This document shows, piece after piece, positions 1 through 10,374 of a DNA stretch of 64,000 bases. The stretch's first letter is position 1. Every line of letters starts with the position of its first letter. Source of the stretch: Pegoplata infirma (Eukaryota; Arthropoda; Insecta; Diptera; Anthomyiidae); contig OY992537.1 in NCBI GenBank assembly GCA_963921195.1, forward strand, positions 57,932,313 through 57,996,312. The letters are read 5' to 3'. The notes beneath the pieces are model-generated. The model was not told the origin of the DNA, ran no database searches, and was given only the letters and a program-made list of their open reading frames with translations. A program made the position numbers and the translations under genes.

Positions 1-424
1 AAGTATATATTTAAACTCGTGATTTTATCTACTGGCGCTAATTTTTGTATAATTTTGTTATTTTTTATTGTTTTATTAAAATTATTTTGTTGTTGTTTTA
101 ATAGTCGTACTAGGAAGCAAAAATGGGTTAAAGGTTGTTAGCAAAGATTCTTAAATAAATGTTACGGTTCATTTTACCTTTAAAAAATGCGTTGTGAAAT
201 ATTAGCCTGTTTTTAGTGCGAATTAAATTAATATTGAGTTTATAAATTTTTTCTGCGTCATTAAAAACTGACCTTAGATTCTATGAAATTGCTAGGTTGA
301 AATAAATGAAAAATAGTTTATTTTAGTTCGACGCCATTTTTCCCCATTATGAATTAACTTAACAAGTACCTGGGAAGGTTGTATGGATAGACCTATATGG
401 AACTAAGAAAATTGCTTTTTTGGT
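1..424. other. AT-rich non-coding stretch
   Basis: I see no convincing coding region, RNA gene or recognised mobile-element end here. It is plain AT-rich DNA with homopolymer runs. It runs into a diverged fragment of the foldback family described at 13471-14846. Confidence 0.4.
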
Positions 425-640
425 TTTTAAATTTTTCAAAAACTGGGCTTAGGAGGCATGGTCAAATATAGGAAAAATTTGTGTCGAGTTGCCTTTTTTA
501 AATATTTATCAAATTAAAACGGAATTCATCACAATCTCAAAAATTTACATTCTTGTTTAGTTTTGTATGGGCTACCGATTAAAATTTTTTTTTGGAAAGT
601 TTTCAGAACCCGTTCTAAAATTATCCATTGTTTAAAAAGT
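425..640 (+). repeat. Diverged fragment of 13.5-kb foldback family
   Basis: The phrases GGGCTTAGGAGGCATGGTCAA and TTGTATGGGCTACCGATTAAA recur, slightly changed, in both arms of the foldback at 13471-14846. Only one arm is present and no ends are seen, so this is an old partial copy. Confidence 0.5.
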
Positions 641-659
641 TAAAAAAAAGTTGGAATAT

Positions 660-1119
660 TTAATAGCTCTTAAAAGGGGTATTGTGAAGGGCATTCATAA
701 ATTCGACCAAGTCGAATTTAACTTTTTGATTTGTTTTTGCATTTTTTTTGCATATTTTGAAGAAAATGCATATTTTTGCGTATTTTGGTTTTAAATGCAT
801 ATTTTGTGCATATTTCCAACTTTTAAGTGCATATTTTTGCATAAATTAGCAAAAACACAAATTGACATTTATTTGTTTAAAAAACTACTTTAAATTTTTA
901 TTTTTGAAAATAAGACAAATTACTTTTTTTCTTAATTTTTTTTATAGATTGTCACAATTTCTAAAAAAAAATCTTGCTTAAGGAAGTTTTTCGTATGAAA
1001 ACAAGATTTTTATTGCACACATTTTATTTTTTAGTGCATATTTTTAGTTTTTCAAGTGCATATTTTGAATTTAGTAGCGCATGTGTTCGATTTTTTAGTG
1101 CATGAAAATCTCATCCCTA
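660..1119 (+). mobile_element. Truncated hAT element (GCATATTTT-rich) next to a DINE-1 3' end
   Basis: The interval 720-1119 is packed with the word GCATATTTT and ends in CTCATCCCTA. This matches the complete hAT element at 17527-18505. The left terminus (TAGGGATGAG) is missing. Just upstream, 675-715 carries the 3' end of a DINE-1-like element (a GGGTATT-type box and a TTCGAC...GTCGAA hairpin), so the left part was lost at that junction. Flank after the right end: GTTATTCAAG. Confidence 0.6.
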
Positions 1120-1300
1120 GTTATTCAAGTTAAAAAAATTCAAAAGAAAAATTGAATAAAAAATTGAATTTCTAAAAAATATAGATATTCCTGGTATTCC
1201 CATACCGGTTTCAAACACTCCAGTTAGTGTTATCATCAGTAGGATTTTAAATGCCGGTTTGTCTTGTTAATGGAAATTGTTTTTTATATATCACGAATTC
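1119..1300 (+). repeat. Dispersed direct repeat, copy 1
   Basis: The phrase TTTAGTGTTATCATCAGTAG and its surroundings (TGGTATTCCCATA before it, ATTaTAAATGYCGGTT after it) occur here and again at about 5492-5640. The two copies differ at scattered bases. Both strands can be read as short open stretches, so coding status is unresolved. In both copies a hAT element abuts the same side. Confidence 0.55.
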
Positions 1301-1439
1301 CACCAAAGAACACCAAAAAAATTAAATTTTCTGACCTTAGGTCTTTTAATTTTCTTTAAATTAACAGAATGCATTGTCTTTAAAGCCAACTTAAAATATC
1401 CATTTCAAGTTTTTTAAATTTTAAAAAAATCGCGAAATT

Positions 1440-2535
1440 CAAAAATTGGAAAAAAGAGCCATGTCTTCGAAAGTATTAATCCAAATTCTACTATTCAAAA
1501 AGCATTCGACTCTTACCATCCTCCTTTTTTATACCATTGCACTCAAAAAAATATTTTTTTAACAAAGTAAGTTTTTGATGAAAATGCAATTTTTAGATGC
1601 ATTTTTCAAAACTTTATCAGCCTTCGATTTTTCTAAAACCTGCATAAATCGACAGAATAACATTTTTTACATAAAAACAAGTGCAGCTTTTTTTGGGCCT
1701 TCGGCTTTTTCCACATTTCGTAATTTAAAAAAAAAACTACTTATGAGATTTTTCCATACAAAAAATAAATTTTAGTTTGTTCTGTAATTGTATCAAAAAG
1801 TATGTAACTTTGAAGAGCCAAATCTTTGAAAGTATTTATTTGATTTTTACGATTCAAAACGCATTTGACTCTAACAATTGTCCTTTTGTATATAAATGCA
1901 TTAAAAAAAAATATTTTTTTTTTTTAATGCATTTTTGATGCAAATGCAATTTTTTAGTGCATTTTTAAGACTTTATCCCCCTTAAATTTTTTTGAAACCT
2001 GCATAAATCGAAAACATAGCATTTTTTACACAAAAAAAAAAAAAAATTAAGTACCGATTTTTTTGGGATTATTTTAAAAAATACTTATATGGTTTTTATA
2101 TACAAATAATATATGTTTTTTACAAATATTTTATAAAACACCGGGCCAAAAAAATCGGTAGTCAATTTATGTAAAAAATTATATATTTTCGATTTATGCA
2201 GGTTTCGAAAAAAATTATGGGGGATAAAGTTTTAAAAAATGCATTCAAAAATAGCATTTGCATCAAAAATGCATTTTTTTGTGTGCATTCATAAACAAAA
2301 GGGCAATTGTTAGGGCAAAATGCATTTTGAATCGTAAAAATCAAATAAATACTTTCAAATATATGGCTCTTCAAAGTTGAATACTTTTTTGATAAAATTA
2401 CAGAATAAACATAAAATTTATTTTTTGTATGGAAAAATCTCAGAAGTAGTTTTTAAAAAAATAACGAAAGGTGGAAAAACCCGAAGGCCCAAAAAAAGCT
2501 GAAATTAGTTTTATGTAAAAAATTTTATTCTTTCG
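1440..2535. repeat. Inverted/tandem repeat cluster (about 330-bp unit)
   Basis: Two direct copies (about 1440-1790 and 1800-2090) contain GAGCC(A)..TCTTYGAAAGTATT, an ATGCAATTTTTTAGATGCATTT-like segment and CCTGCATAAATCGA. A third copy lies inverted at about 2155-2535. The inverted join near 2110-2150 includes CACCGGGCC. No ends with a TSD were found. Confidence 0.5.
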
Positions 2536-2566
2536 ATTAAAAAACTGAAAATGGATATGGATAAAG

Positions 2567-2606
2567 AAAATAATGACCTCGAGCCAGAATAAACATCCTC
2601 AAAATA
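2567..2606 (+). repeat. 38-bp direct repeat, left copy
   Basis: The segment beginning AAAGAAAATAATGACCTCG and ending AATAAACATCCT is repeated almost exactly at 3082-3121. The pair flanks the minus-strand coding relic at 2666-3011. It is long for an ordinary TSD, so a local duplication or the ends of an unknown insertion are both possible. The CTCGAGS core recalls the CTCGAG foldbacks at 17858-18206 and 41479-41857. Confidence 0.6.
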
Positions 2607-2665
2607 TAATATTTTAAAGGTCGAATAAAACAATTTTTATTTTTTAATAAAAATTAATCAGAATT

Positions 2666-3011
2666 TTAACATAATGGTTGGCACGCCATAGTGATGAATA
2701 ACCCTAATGTGGTTATTACATTCACAACAACAAATAACATATTGTTGTAGTCCATTGGACTATCATATGTAAAATGTTTTAAATATTTTTGTTGGTTATT
2801 GACAATCGTTGCCTTACTAGTATAGTACAATTTCTTCGTCTTTCTAATTCCCATTGTGGATAGAGTCGAATATGTTCTTATACTTTAGTTTGTGCACAAA
2901 CGATTTGTCATTAGACTCGTTTGCTACTTTGTAGTAAATCGGTTCTATTTTTGCTAAATAATCTTGACAATGGAAGACGTGTCGATTAAGTCTTGCAAAA
3001 ATTACCAACAT
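2666..3011 (-). pseudogene. Small membrane-protein coding relic, one frameshift
   Basis: Two overlapping minus-strand reading frames look like one gene with a single-base frameshift. The first runs 3011-2844 (55 codons, starts MLVIFARLNRHVFHCQDYLA). The second runs 2854-2666 (62 codons) and ends in a hydrophobic stretch, MLFVVVNVITTLGLFITMAC, just before the stop. Deleting one A near 2846-2850 would join them into about 115 aa with a C-terminal membrane segment. Composition is balanced, unlike the homopolymer-driven ORFs elsewhere. The ATG of the second frame sits in a good fly context (ACAATGG), and AATAAA-like signals lie about 25-40 bases past the stop. I do not recognise the family. It is flanked by 38-bp direct repeats. 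Confidence 0.4.
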
Positions 3012-3081
3012 AAATAAATTTAAAACAAAAAATAATTTTCTTGAAAATTATGCTATGAGAATATCATGGTTTTAATTAGTA

Positions 3082-3121
3082 AAGAAAATAATGACCTCGA
3101 GCCAGAATAAACATCCTTAAA
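3082..3121 (+). repeat. 38-bp direct repeat, right copy
   Basis: Right copy of the repeat described at 2567-2606. It differs only at the last positions (CCTT instead of CCTC). The plus-strand coding relic resumes directly after it. Confidence 0.6.
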
Positions 3122-3145
3122 ACGGATATGTTTTGTTGGCTCCAT

Positions 3146-3767
3146 CAGGGTTGCAAAAGTTGGTACAATTGTACTTTTTTTGGTACAATTCAAAGCTCAA
3201 AAGTACAATGGTACACCAATGACTCATTTGGTACGATTTTAGAATTTCCTGAGTTTGTTTTTTATACATAATCTCCGTTTATAACGCCTCGACATATAAG
3301 TCTGTTGAAAGTAGCTTGGTGATATATCCCAGCAAAAATAAATCGAGATTTTGGCAGCACAGCTTCTTTTTATAACATACTCGTACCATAAGGTATCCAA
3401 AGAGAGCTTTTAAGGGTGTAGTAGAAGTAAGGGAACAAATTTGAAGTTTTTGTTAAAATATTTTTCATCAACATTTTTGCTGGGATCGTAAATTTTCCGC
3501 GTTAGGTTGGTAATAAATTTCACCGAATCTACGAATTTTACCCATAAAAAATTTTTCACTCGAATTTTTTTTTACAAAAGACTGAAGTCTACTTTTCACT
3601 CAAAAATGTACAATTGTTAATTTTATTATAAAAATTAGTTTTTCTTTTTTTTGCTTTTAAAAAAAAAATAAAAAAATTAAATTAAATTTTTGGTACTATT
3701 GGGGTCGAAAAAGTACAATTTTATGATCTCATTGGTACAATTTTGATGTTTCCATTTTGCAACCCTG
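3146..3767. mobile_element. hAT MITE, TIR CAGGGTTGCAAAA
   Basis: The terminal inverted repeats (TIRs) are CAGGGTTGCAAAA and TTTTGCAACCCTG. The flanks carry a perfect 8-bp duplication, GGCTCCAT (3138-3145 and 3768-3775), which is diagnostic of the hAT superfamily. The inside is rich in the palindrome GTACAATTGTAC and halves of it near both ends. No transposase is present. A CCCAGCAAAAA element (3328-3484) is nested in it. Confidence 0.88.
3328..3484. mobile_element. Short TIR element CCCAGCAAAAATAA, 2-bp TSD AT
   Basis: The ends are CCCAGCAAAAATAAATCG and CATTTTTGCTGGG. AT lies on each side (3326-3327, 3485-3486). The start, including GGCAGCACAGCTTC, matches the start of the element at 51931. 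It is 157 bp with no coding capacity and belongs to the CCC...GGG group listed in the findings. Confidence 0.7.
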
Positions 3768-4734
3768 GGCTCCATAGTAGAAATGTGTACAAAAAGTTAG
3801 ACAAATTTGAAGACCCTCGGTCAGATTTTATAAAATCTCTGATGGATTTCGTGATATGTGAATATTTATAGTTTCTATAGAATAAATTTTAACAGTTTCC
3901 AACACTACAATTCTATTTCTAGCAATCTTCAACTTTTTTGTTACTTACATTATTTCGCAAGTGTTACCAAGATGATCTGGAATTGCAGACACAAATGAAG
4001 GAATTTGCATTTTCTGTTTCGGAGACGTGCCTAATGGTGACATATTTTGTCAGTAATTTTATTAGTGTTTTTTCTGAAAGTACAAATCGAGTTGGGGCTT
4101 TAATTATATTTGTTATAAGTAGGGCAACCAAAAATAAGCACTTAAAACTATGTTTTAAGCTCCTAAACAAAATCCTCAAAAAACTTCAAAATAAGCAGAA
4201 AAAAATAAAAAAAAGCTCTTTGTTTTAGTGGATTTTCATCAAAAACGTCCTATATTATAGGATTGCCTTTAAAATTGTAGGTTTTTTTATAAAAAAGTTA
4301 AAATCAGCATATTTTTTTATAGACAAAAGTCATTTAAATTGAATTTAAATTGAATTTACTTTCAATATTTTTTTTTTGAAATTTTTGTTTTCGAGAAATA
4401 AAAATTTTTATTCTTTAAAAAAAAAAAAAAAAAAAACAATTTATTTAATTCTTTAAAAAAAAAAAATAATAATATTTTTTGTTTACCTTTAATTTTTTTT
4501 TTTGAAAAAAAGCTAAAATAAGCTAATAATTCAAAAATAAGCAAAAAAAAACTTTAAAAAAGAGATTAAAAAGCAAAAATAAGCCAATAAACGAAAAATG
4601 AGCAAAAATTAGCAGTTATTGCCAAAATAAGCAAAAAAAGCTCTAACAAATGCAGCTTATTTCCTTTAGTTTTTCATGATCAGAATTTGTGTTTAATCTA
4701 AATTGGTTTATCTTTTGAAATAAAAAAGAAGCAT

Positions 4735-5467
4735 CCCAGCAAAACTTTGGTAATGGGTAGTGATTATATAACACATTACCAGGTAATGTATATACCTTAT
4801 TTGTAGCATTATTTTAGGATATCTTACCAAACATTTGTTCCACAACGTATTATTTTAAAGTGAAAAATAATGCATTACTAATAATTTGCTACGTAATGCA
4901 TGATTATTGGAAAAATGTATTTCATATTTATTATTTCTAAACATTATATCATGGATGATTTATATTTGGTTACATTATGTATTATTTGAAAGTTTGAAAT
5001 AATGCATTATTTATAATTAAATGCATAATGCATTACAATAACATAAAAAATAATTATTTTATAAAAAAATGCATAAGTTTAAACTAGAGATGGGCTCACG
5101 ACAAGAAATTTCTAACGACACACACTCACTAGCATATTATATCTACTTACACTCACTTACAATCACGTGAGTAAATTTAATACAAAATTACTTTTTCACT
5201 ACTCGTAACACCTTATATATTACGTTCTTGTATGCTATATTATATACCTTACTCGTAACCTATAAAATATCATATATTTTACACCTTACTGGTATTCTTC
5301 GTTATAAATTTATGACTTATTTTATACCTTACTGGTATTCTATGTGATAATGTGGATGCATTACTTTGAGTCTCATCGCCTGTTAAAATCATCAATGCTG
5401 CAATGTATAAAATAAGAGATCATATACCTTATTTTATACCTTATTTGGTAATCTAAGTTTTGCTGGG
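4735..5467. mobile_element. TIR element CCCAGCAAAACTT, 2-bp TSD AT
   Basis: The termini are CCCAGCAAAACTTTGGTAAT and its imperfect inverse, ATCTAAGTTTTGCTGGG. AT flanks both sides. The left half is rich in TAATGCATTA-type palindromes and the right half in ACCTTACTGGTATTC words. A fragment of a TAGAGATGGGC hAT begins at 5084 inside it. The element is 733 bp and non-coding. Confidence 0.72.
5084..5185 (+). mobile_element. Left-end fragment of a TAGAGATGGGC hAT MITE
   Basis: It begins TAGAGATGGGCTCACGAC and continues with CACTCACTTAC and ATCACGTGAGT words, like the complete element at 27503-27959. The right end is not recognisable. Confidence 0.5.
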
Positions 5468-5491
5468 ATTTGCTTTATTTTGGTTGGCTTA

Positions 5492-5640
5492 GTTATAAGA
5501 GTTCAAGTTGAAAAAATGCAAAAGAAAAATTGAATTTCTAAAAATTATAGACATTTCTGGTATTCCCATATTGGTTTCAAGCACTCCATTTAGTGTTATC
5601 ATCAGTAGGATTATAAATGTCGGTTGGTCTTGTTATTTTA
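5492..5640 (+). repeat. Dispersed direct repeat, copy 2
   Basis: This is the second copy of the sequence at 1119-1300, containing TTTAGTGTTATCATCAGTAG. The two copies are about 85-90 percent alike by eye over roughly 130 bases. Confidence 0.5.
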
Positions 5641-5934
5641 TTTTTGTTTTTACTTTAAGTTAATAAAAAACTATCCGTATTGAAGATTTCATAAAAAAAC
5701 AATTTTCTAAAAACAAAAATTTTTTAAAAAATGTCTTACAAGGGAAGTATCTTAACCCTTATGAACCAATTTGCCTTAAACTTAAAATATATATAAAAGA
5801 GACAATTCTAAGGTTGGGGTGTCTTGGCTTATCGGCCATATCGGAGATTTAGGGGTTCAAAACACGGGTCAAAAAATAGCGAAAAAATCGCTTTTTGGAT
5901 TTTTCAGCCATTTCTTTTTAAGAATCCGAGTAAA

Positions 5935-7985
5935 AATAATTTAATATGATCTTATATACTTTTATATAGTCATATTATTTGATATATGATCACGTGTGAC
6001 AGTATGTATTGCAAGATAAATTTATATAATAAATTTTGATGTGGGATTTTTTTAAGATATCGCCATACATAACTATATGTTGTAACATCTGGTCCCATGC
6101 ATCATTTTAAATTTCTAAGTGTTTTATGTAAAATTTTATATGCCTCCATTATTTTTTAATTTTTTTTAAGTGTTTTCCAAGAACAAATTTTTATCGCAAA
6201 TATTTTCAAAGTGTTTTATATAAAATTTCATATGACTTCATATTTTTTTATTTTTCAAAGATTTTTCCAAGCACCACTTTTTTATCACGAATATTTTCTA
6301 AGTGTTTTATATAAAATTTTATATGACTCCATCTTTTAAATTTTTTCTAAGTTTTTTCAAGGAACATATTTTTTATCGCAAATATTTTCTAAGTGTTTTT
6401 TATAAAATTTTATATAACTCCATTTTTTCAAATTTTTCCATTATTATTTATTATCCCGAGTAAAAAAATTGATATGACACAATATATAATTTAATATGGG
6501 TTCGTGTCTATTTTGATATAATCTTATACGAAAAATGGTTTCATAAGATTTGATCGAATAATATCTAATAATATCAGTTTATATAACTTTATATCGACTT
6601 TGATACGAGTTTTGGTCTAATCCAATGATATAAAATTATACCCAATTATATTAAAATTTATACAATTTTATAAACCGGATGTTTTTTTTTTAGTTTTTAA
6701 TAAAAAGTTGAAAAATTAAAATAATAAAAATAAGTTGTTCTTGAAAAAAACTTAGAAAAATTTCAAAAAATGGAGTCATGTTAAATTTTATATAAAACAC
6801 TTAGAAAATATTTTCAAAAAAATTTGTGTTTGGAAAAACTTAGAAAAATTTAAAAAAATTGAGTCATATAAAATTTTATATAAAACACTTAGAAAATATT
6901 TCCCGAGTAAAAAAAAAAGTTTTTAAGATATAATTTGATCTCAAAATTGGCTGTATCAAGTTGGATCAGATATTGATCTAATTGTATTATTTTAGATACA
7001 CAAATATTAAAAGTGATACAATTAGATCCGAATTTTGGTCACATCCAATTAAATCCAGTTGATCTTATTTCATATAAATTAATATAGATTTATATAATTA
7101 CATAAAGTCAGATATATTTATGTATAACCTCAGATAAGAAAATGGAGCGCAATATATCTTAGATAAAATTAGATCTGAATATATAAAAAGTTATATATAA
7201 TTTAATATGATTGTATCAAATTATATATCATTATGTCAAAACTTTTTTACTAGGGTTGCGATAAAAAAAAAATGTTCCTTGAAAAAAACTTAGAAAAAAT
7301 TTAAAAAATGGAGTCATATAAAATTTTATATAAAACACTTAGAAAATATTCGTGATAAAAAAGTGGTGCTTCGAAAAATCTTAGAAAAATAAAAAAATAT
7401 GAAGTCATATGAAATTTTATATAAAACACGTTGCAAATATTTTCGATAAAAATATGTTCTTGGAAAAAACTTAGAAAAATTAAAAAAATAATGGAGGCAT
7501 ATCAAATTTTATATAAAACACTTAGAAATTTGGAATGATGCATGGGACCAGATGTTGCAACATATAATTATGTATGGCGATATCTTAAAAAAATCGCACA
7601 TCAAAATTTATTATATAAATTTATCTCGCAAGACATAGTGTCACACATGATCATATATGAAATAATATGAATATATAAAAGTATATAAGATCATATTAAA
7701 TTATTTTTACTCGGGATTTTAATTTTTCAACTTTTTATTAAAAACTAAAAAAAAAACATCCGATTTATAAAATTGTATAAATTTTAATATAATTGGATAA
7801 AATTTTATAGCATTGGATTAGGCCAAAACTCGTATCAAAGTCGATATAAAGTTATTTAAACTGATATTATTAGATATTATTCGATCAAATCTTATGAAAC
7901 CATTTTTCGTATAAGATTATATCAAAATAGACACGAACCCATATTAAATTATATATTGTGTCATATCAATTTTTTTACTCGGGAA
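5935..7985. repeat. Interleaved inverted CCCGAGTAAAA elements
   Basis: Segment X (5935-6466) reappears inverted at about 7258-7715. Segment Y (6467-6715) reappears inverted at 7716-7985. The order is X, Y, X-inverted, Y-inverted, so the arms interleave rather than nest. Each outer boundary carries CCGAGTAAAAA or TTTTTACTCGGG. The X arms contain a repeated unit with TATAAAACACTTAGAAAATATT. A complete third element (6902-7255) is inserted in the centre. No coding capacity. Confidence 0.65.
6902..7255. mobile_element. CCCGAGTAAAA MITE (subfamily Z), TSD TT
   Basis: The element is 354 bp. It begins CCCGAGTAAAAAAAAAAG and ends CTTTTTTACTAGGG, with TT on both sides. The undisturbed host sequence (AATATTTGCGATAA, seen inverted near 6375) confirms that only 2 bp were duplicated. 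The interior has GATCTAATTGTAT-type near-palindromes. A second full copy lies inverted at 32320-32672. Confidence 0.78.
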
Positions 7986-8388
7986 GCTATATAATGTTTT
8001 CATATGAGAAAAAAGATTTTTTAATGCCTATCCAATGGTGACATAACCTTGTAAAAATTCGGCTTCTTTAAATATTTTTTTCAGGAAAATGTGTAAATTT
8101 TGGGGGTATGTATGTGAAGACATAGACCTACGATATCCATATGAATAAGAAATAATCTCTATTAAATTTAAGTCGACACGTATTTTTGCCCTAGGCGATA
8201 TTCCTGCTAGTTCGGAAGTTATCGGAATTTTCCCGAAGGTCCACATGGTTTCATAAGAGGACAACGAAATTTTTAAACACCTATATGGCCGGTAAGAAGA
8301 GATACCCCAACCATAAAATCGTCTCCTTTGTATATATATTAAGTTTCAGGCAAATCGGTTCATAAGGATTGAGGTACTTCCCTTGTTA

Positions 8389-8988
8389 GCAGATTTCTCT
8401 GGTAATTTCACCTAGATAATCATGATAGATTTTCAGCAAACCATGTTTGCTAAAATCAGCAGATTTCGATTCAATTCGACAAAGAATTTATTTTGAGTGT
8501 ACTTTTATTTGCATATACCTGATGAACTTTTTGTCTTTAAAGGCCACTTGTGAAATTGTATGCAAAAAATTGTCGTAGAATATTTTAACCCTTTAAATGC
8601 TTTTTAATCAGACTTTAAGATATTTGTTTTTTTTAAGTACAAAAATTACCCTAATATTTAAGAGAAGAGATGGTTAATTTGGTCTATGAAAATAATCACC
8701 ACAAAATTCTAAATTAAATTGGAAAAAGGACTAAAATGACCCCTTAAAATGAGTGATAGAGGGTTAATATATTCTAATTTAATTTCAATAATATATTTTA
8801 CTTATTACACACGCCTTTGAGAAAATTTCAGTGGGTCATAAAATATAGCAGACAAATGGATTATTGTCTACTATTAGTGTACTTTCATTATTTTTTTTGT
8901 TGGTCTTAAGCCAAATACATTAATTAACCTTAAATTTCTGGAACAGTGTTATTTAGAAGTTTTTAAAAACAGCTTTGAAAACATTTTT
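8389..8988. other. Non-coding stretch, diverged repeat remnants
   Basis: No gene is seen. The phrase TTTTAACCCTTTAAA followed by a GACCCC run resembles 14930-15040 and 31480-31560, and TCAGTGGGTCATAAAATA resembles 18530-18550. The stretch therefore contains an old remnant of the TAGGGTGGCA hAT family described at 10383-18603. Confidence 0.45.
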
Positions 8989-9667
8989 TATACCCTACAC
9001 CACCCTGTGGTACAGGGTATACTGAGTTTGTGCTGATGTTTGTAACTACCCGAAAAATTGGTCATAGACCAACTTTTAAGTATACTCAAAATCACTTTTT
9101 GAGTCGATTTAGCGATGTCCGTCCGTCTGTCTGTCCATGTAAACGGTGTAAACACGATACAGGTCGTAATTTTTAATCAATTGACTTGAAATTTGAAACT
9201 TAAGCCTCTCTTGGCCCAAGGACAAAGCCTATTGAAATTGGAAAAAATCGATCCATTTTTAGACCTAGCCCCATACAAGGGCCCTCTCTAGTTTTGGCTC
9301 AAATGACTCTAATAACCGTACTATTTTCCCCTTCCCGATTTTCACATTAATCTCTCAAATTACATGAAAATAGAAAATATTTAAATAAAATTTTGTTTGT
9401 GTCTATTAAACGCGTACTTTAATAACCTTATAAAATCTGATTACCATCGCACCATTTTCGGACTTACTACCCATATCAAAATTTCGCCCCTTATTCACTT
9501 AAAGCGGTTTATTGGCAACAGTTATGAGTTATTTTTACACTTATTAAAGATTTTACAAAATATATATCTAATCGGCCCATTTTTTAACTTGGGACCTATT
9601 TTCCGGGAAAGTCTGGTGTAGGGTATTATATGGTCGGTCTTGACCGACTACAATTTTTTTACTTGTT
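8989..9667 (+). mobile_element. DINE-1/INE-1-like element, subfamily C
   Basis: This is a complete non-autonomous element in 5'-3' orientation. The 5' hairpin is TATACCCTacacc...GGTacAGGGTATA (8989-9022). The core GAGTCGATTTAGCGATGTCC is followed by GTCY repeats (9118-9137). The 3' hairpin GGTCGGTCTTGACCGAC is followed by TTTTTTTACTTGTTTT (9632-9667). This layout matches DINE-1/INE-1 (mini-me), non-autonomous Helentrons of flies. No coding. Confidence 0.78.
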
Positions 9668-10374
9668 TTAATTTAAGTGTTTTTCCAAGACTATTTTCTG
9701 TGTTGTGTATTTATGATTCAGCACAACCGAGTAAACAGCTATTATTTATTTATACCTTTAAAATTTACTACCTTTAAATACAACTCTGGCCACCATGTAT
9801 TATTATTTTTCAGATTTTCAAAACAACCCTTACAACAACCCTTAACAATGTCACAACAAAACAGGACAATGAACTAAAACAGTTCATTAAACCAGCAGCA
9901 ACACATGAGATTTTTATTATTAAAGCGCATGTCCTGCTTATGTCAAGAGGAATGTTCTTGATTCATAAACACACGAGTTAGTAATTCGCAAAATACTAAA
10001 AACTAAATAACATGAAGTGAAAAATCCAAAAAAAAGATTTAAAAATAAAACAAATAAAGAGGTGTAAAAAAAATAAAATATATACATATTTAAATAAGTT
10101 AAAAACGCGTGTGAAATTAAATTAATTTAGTACGAGATTGTTTTTCTGTTTTGTTTAACGGAAGGAAGTTTTTTCTTAATAAAGTTTTAATCGCAAATTT
10201 TACTTTGCTTTAATTTTTCTTCTTCCCCATTTAAAATATAAAAAATATTCTTTAATGACCTTTAAATAAAATTTTTAGAAATGAATTGATTGTTTAAATT
10301 TCAAAATTTTTAGAATGATACAAAAGATTATTTATAAATAATTTACTAATATTCTAAAGTTTGCAAATATAAAT
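9668..10374. other. Possible host unique island
   Basis: No repeat family seen elsewhere in the window matches this stretch. It has a TTTTTCAG acceptor-like site before 9817 and AATAAAG at about 10178, so it could be intron, an untranslated exon or a 3' UTR. A short ORF (9677-9877) is not convincing. It joins 18612-19060 once the 8.2-kb hAT composite is removed. Confidence 0.35.

Larger units (their letters stand above)
3122..4119 (+). pseudogene. Coding relic interrupted by hAT insertions
   Basis: If the hAT at 3146-3767 and one copy of its 8-bp duplication are removed, the flanks join in frame. The frame then reads KTDMFCWLHSRNVYKK, followed by KLDKFEDPRSDFIKSLMDF, to a stop near 3870. After an intron-like stretch ending TTCTAG near 3922, a second open stretch runs about 3923-4119. 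It includes CYQDDLELQTQMKEFAFS, then a hydrophobic segment and a FSESTNRVGALIIF-like end. A second hAT (4120-5491) breaks it. Composition looks coding and membrane-associated. A chemoreceptor-like protein is a guess only, since antisense frames are also partly open. Confidence 0.3.
4120..5491. mobile_element. hAT MITE, TIR TAGGGCAACC
   Basis: The left end is TAGGGCAACCAAAAATAAGC. The right end is its imperfect inverse, GCTTTATTTTGGTTGGCTTA. The 8-bp duplication GTTATAAG is perfect (4112-4119 and 5492-5499). The interior carries many AAATAAGC and AAGCAAAAA words on the left side. The right part is mostly the nested TIR element 4735-5467. No transposase is seen. Confidence 0.83.
5739..8385. mobile_element. 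PIF/Harbinger-like element, TIR CAAGGGAAGT, TSD TTA
   Basis: The ends are CAAGGGAAGTATCTTAACCC and its inverse finishing GAGGTACTTCCCTTG. TTA is duplicated at 5736-5738 and 8386-8388. A 3-bp TWA duplication is typical of PIF/Harbinger. The inner termini also match (CCTTATGAACC...GGTTCATAAGG). The middle (5935-7985) is filled by CCCGAGTAAAA elements. The same 10-bp TIR core occurs at 16379-16977. I find no DDE transposase; an open stretch on the minus strand at 8028-8264 is unremarkable. Confidence 0.8.

Noticed and set aside
2567..3121. Mini-LTR retroelement (TRIM) with 38-bp direct repeats
   Set aside because: No TG...CA ends, primer-binding site or polypurine tract, and the repeats are far too short for LTRs.
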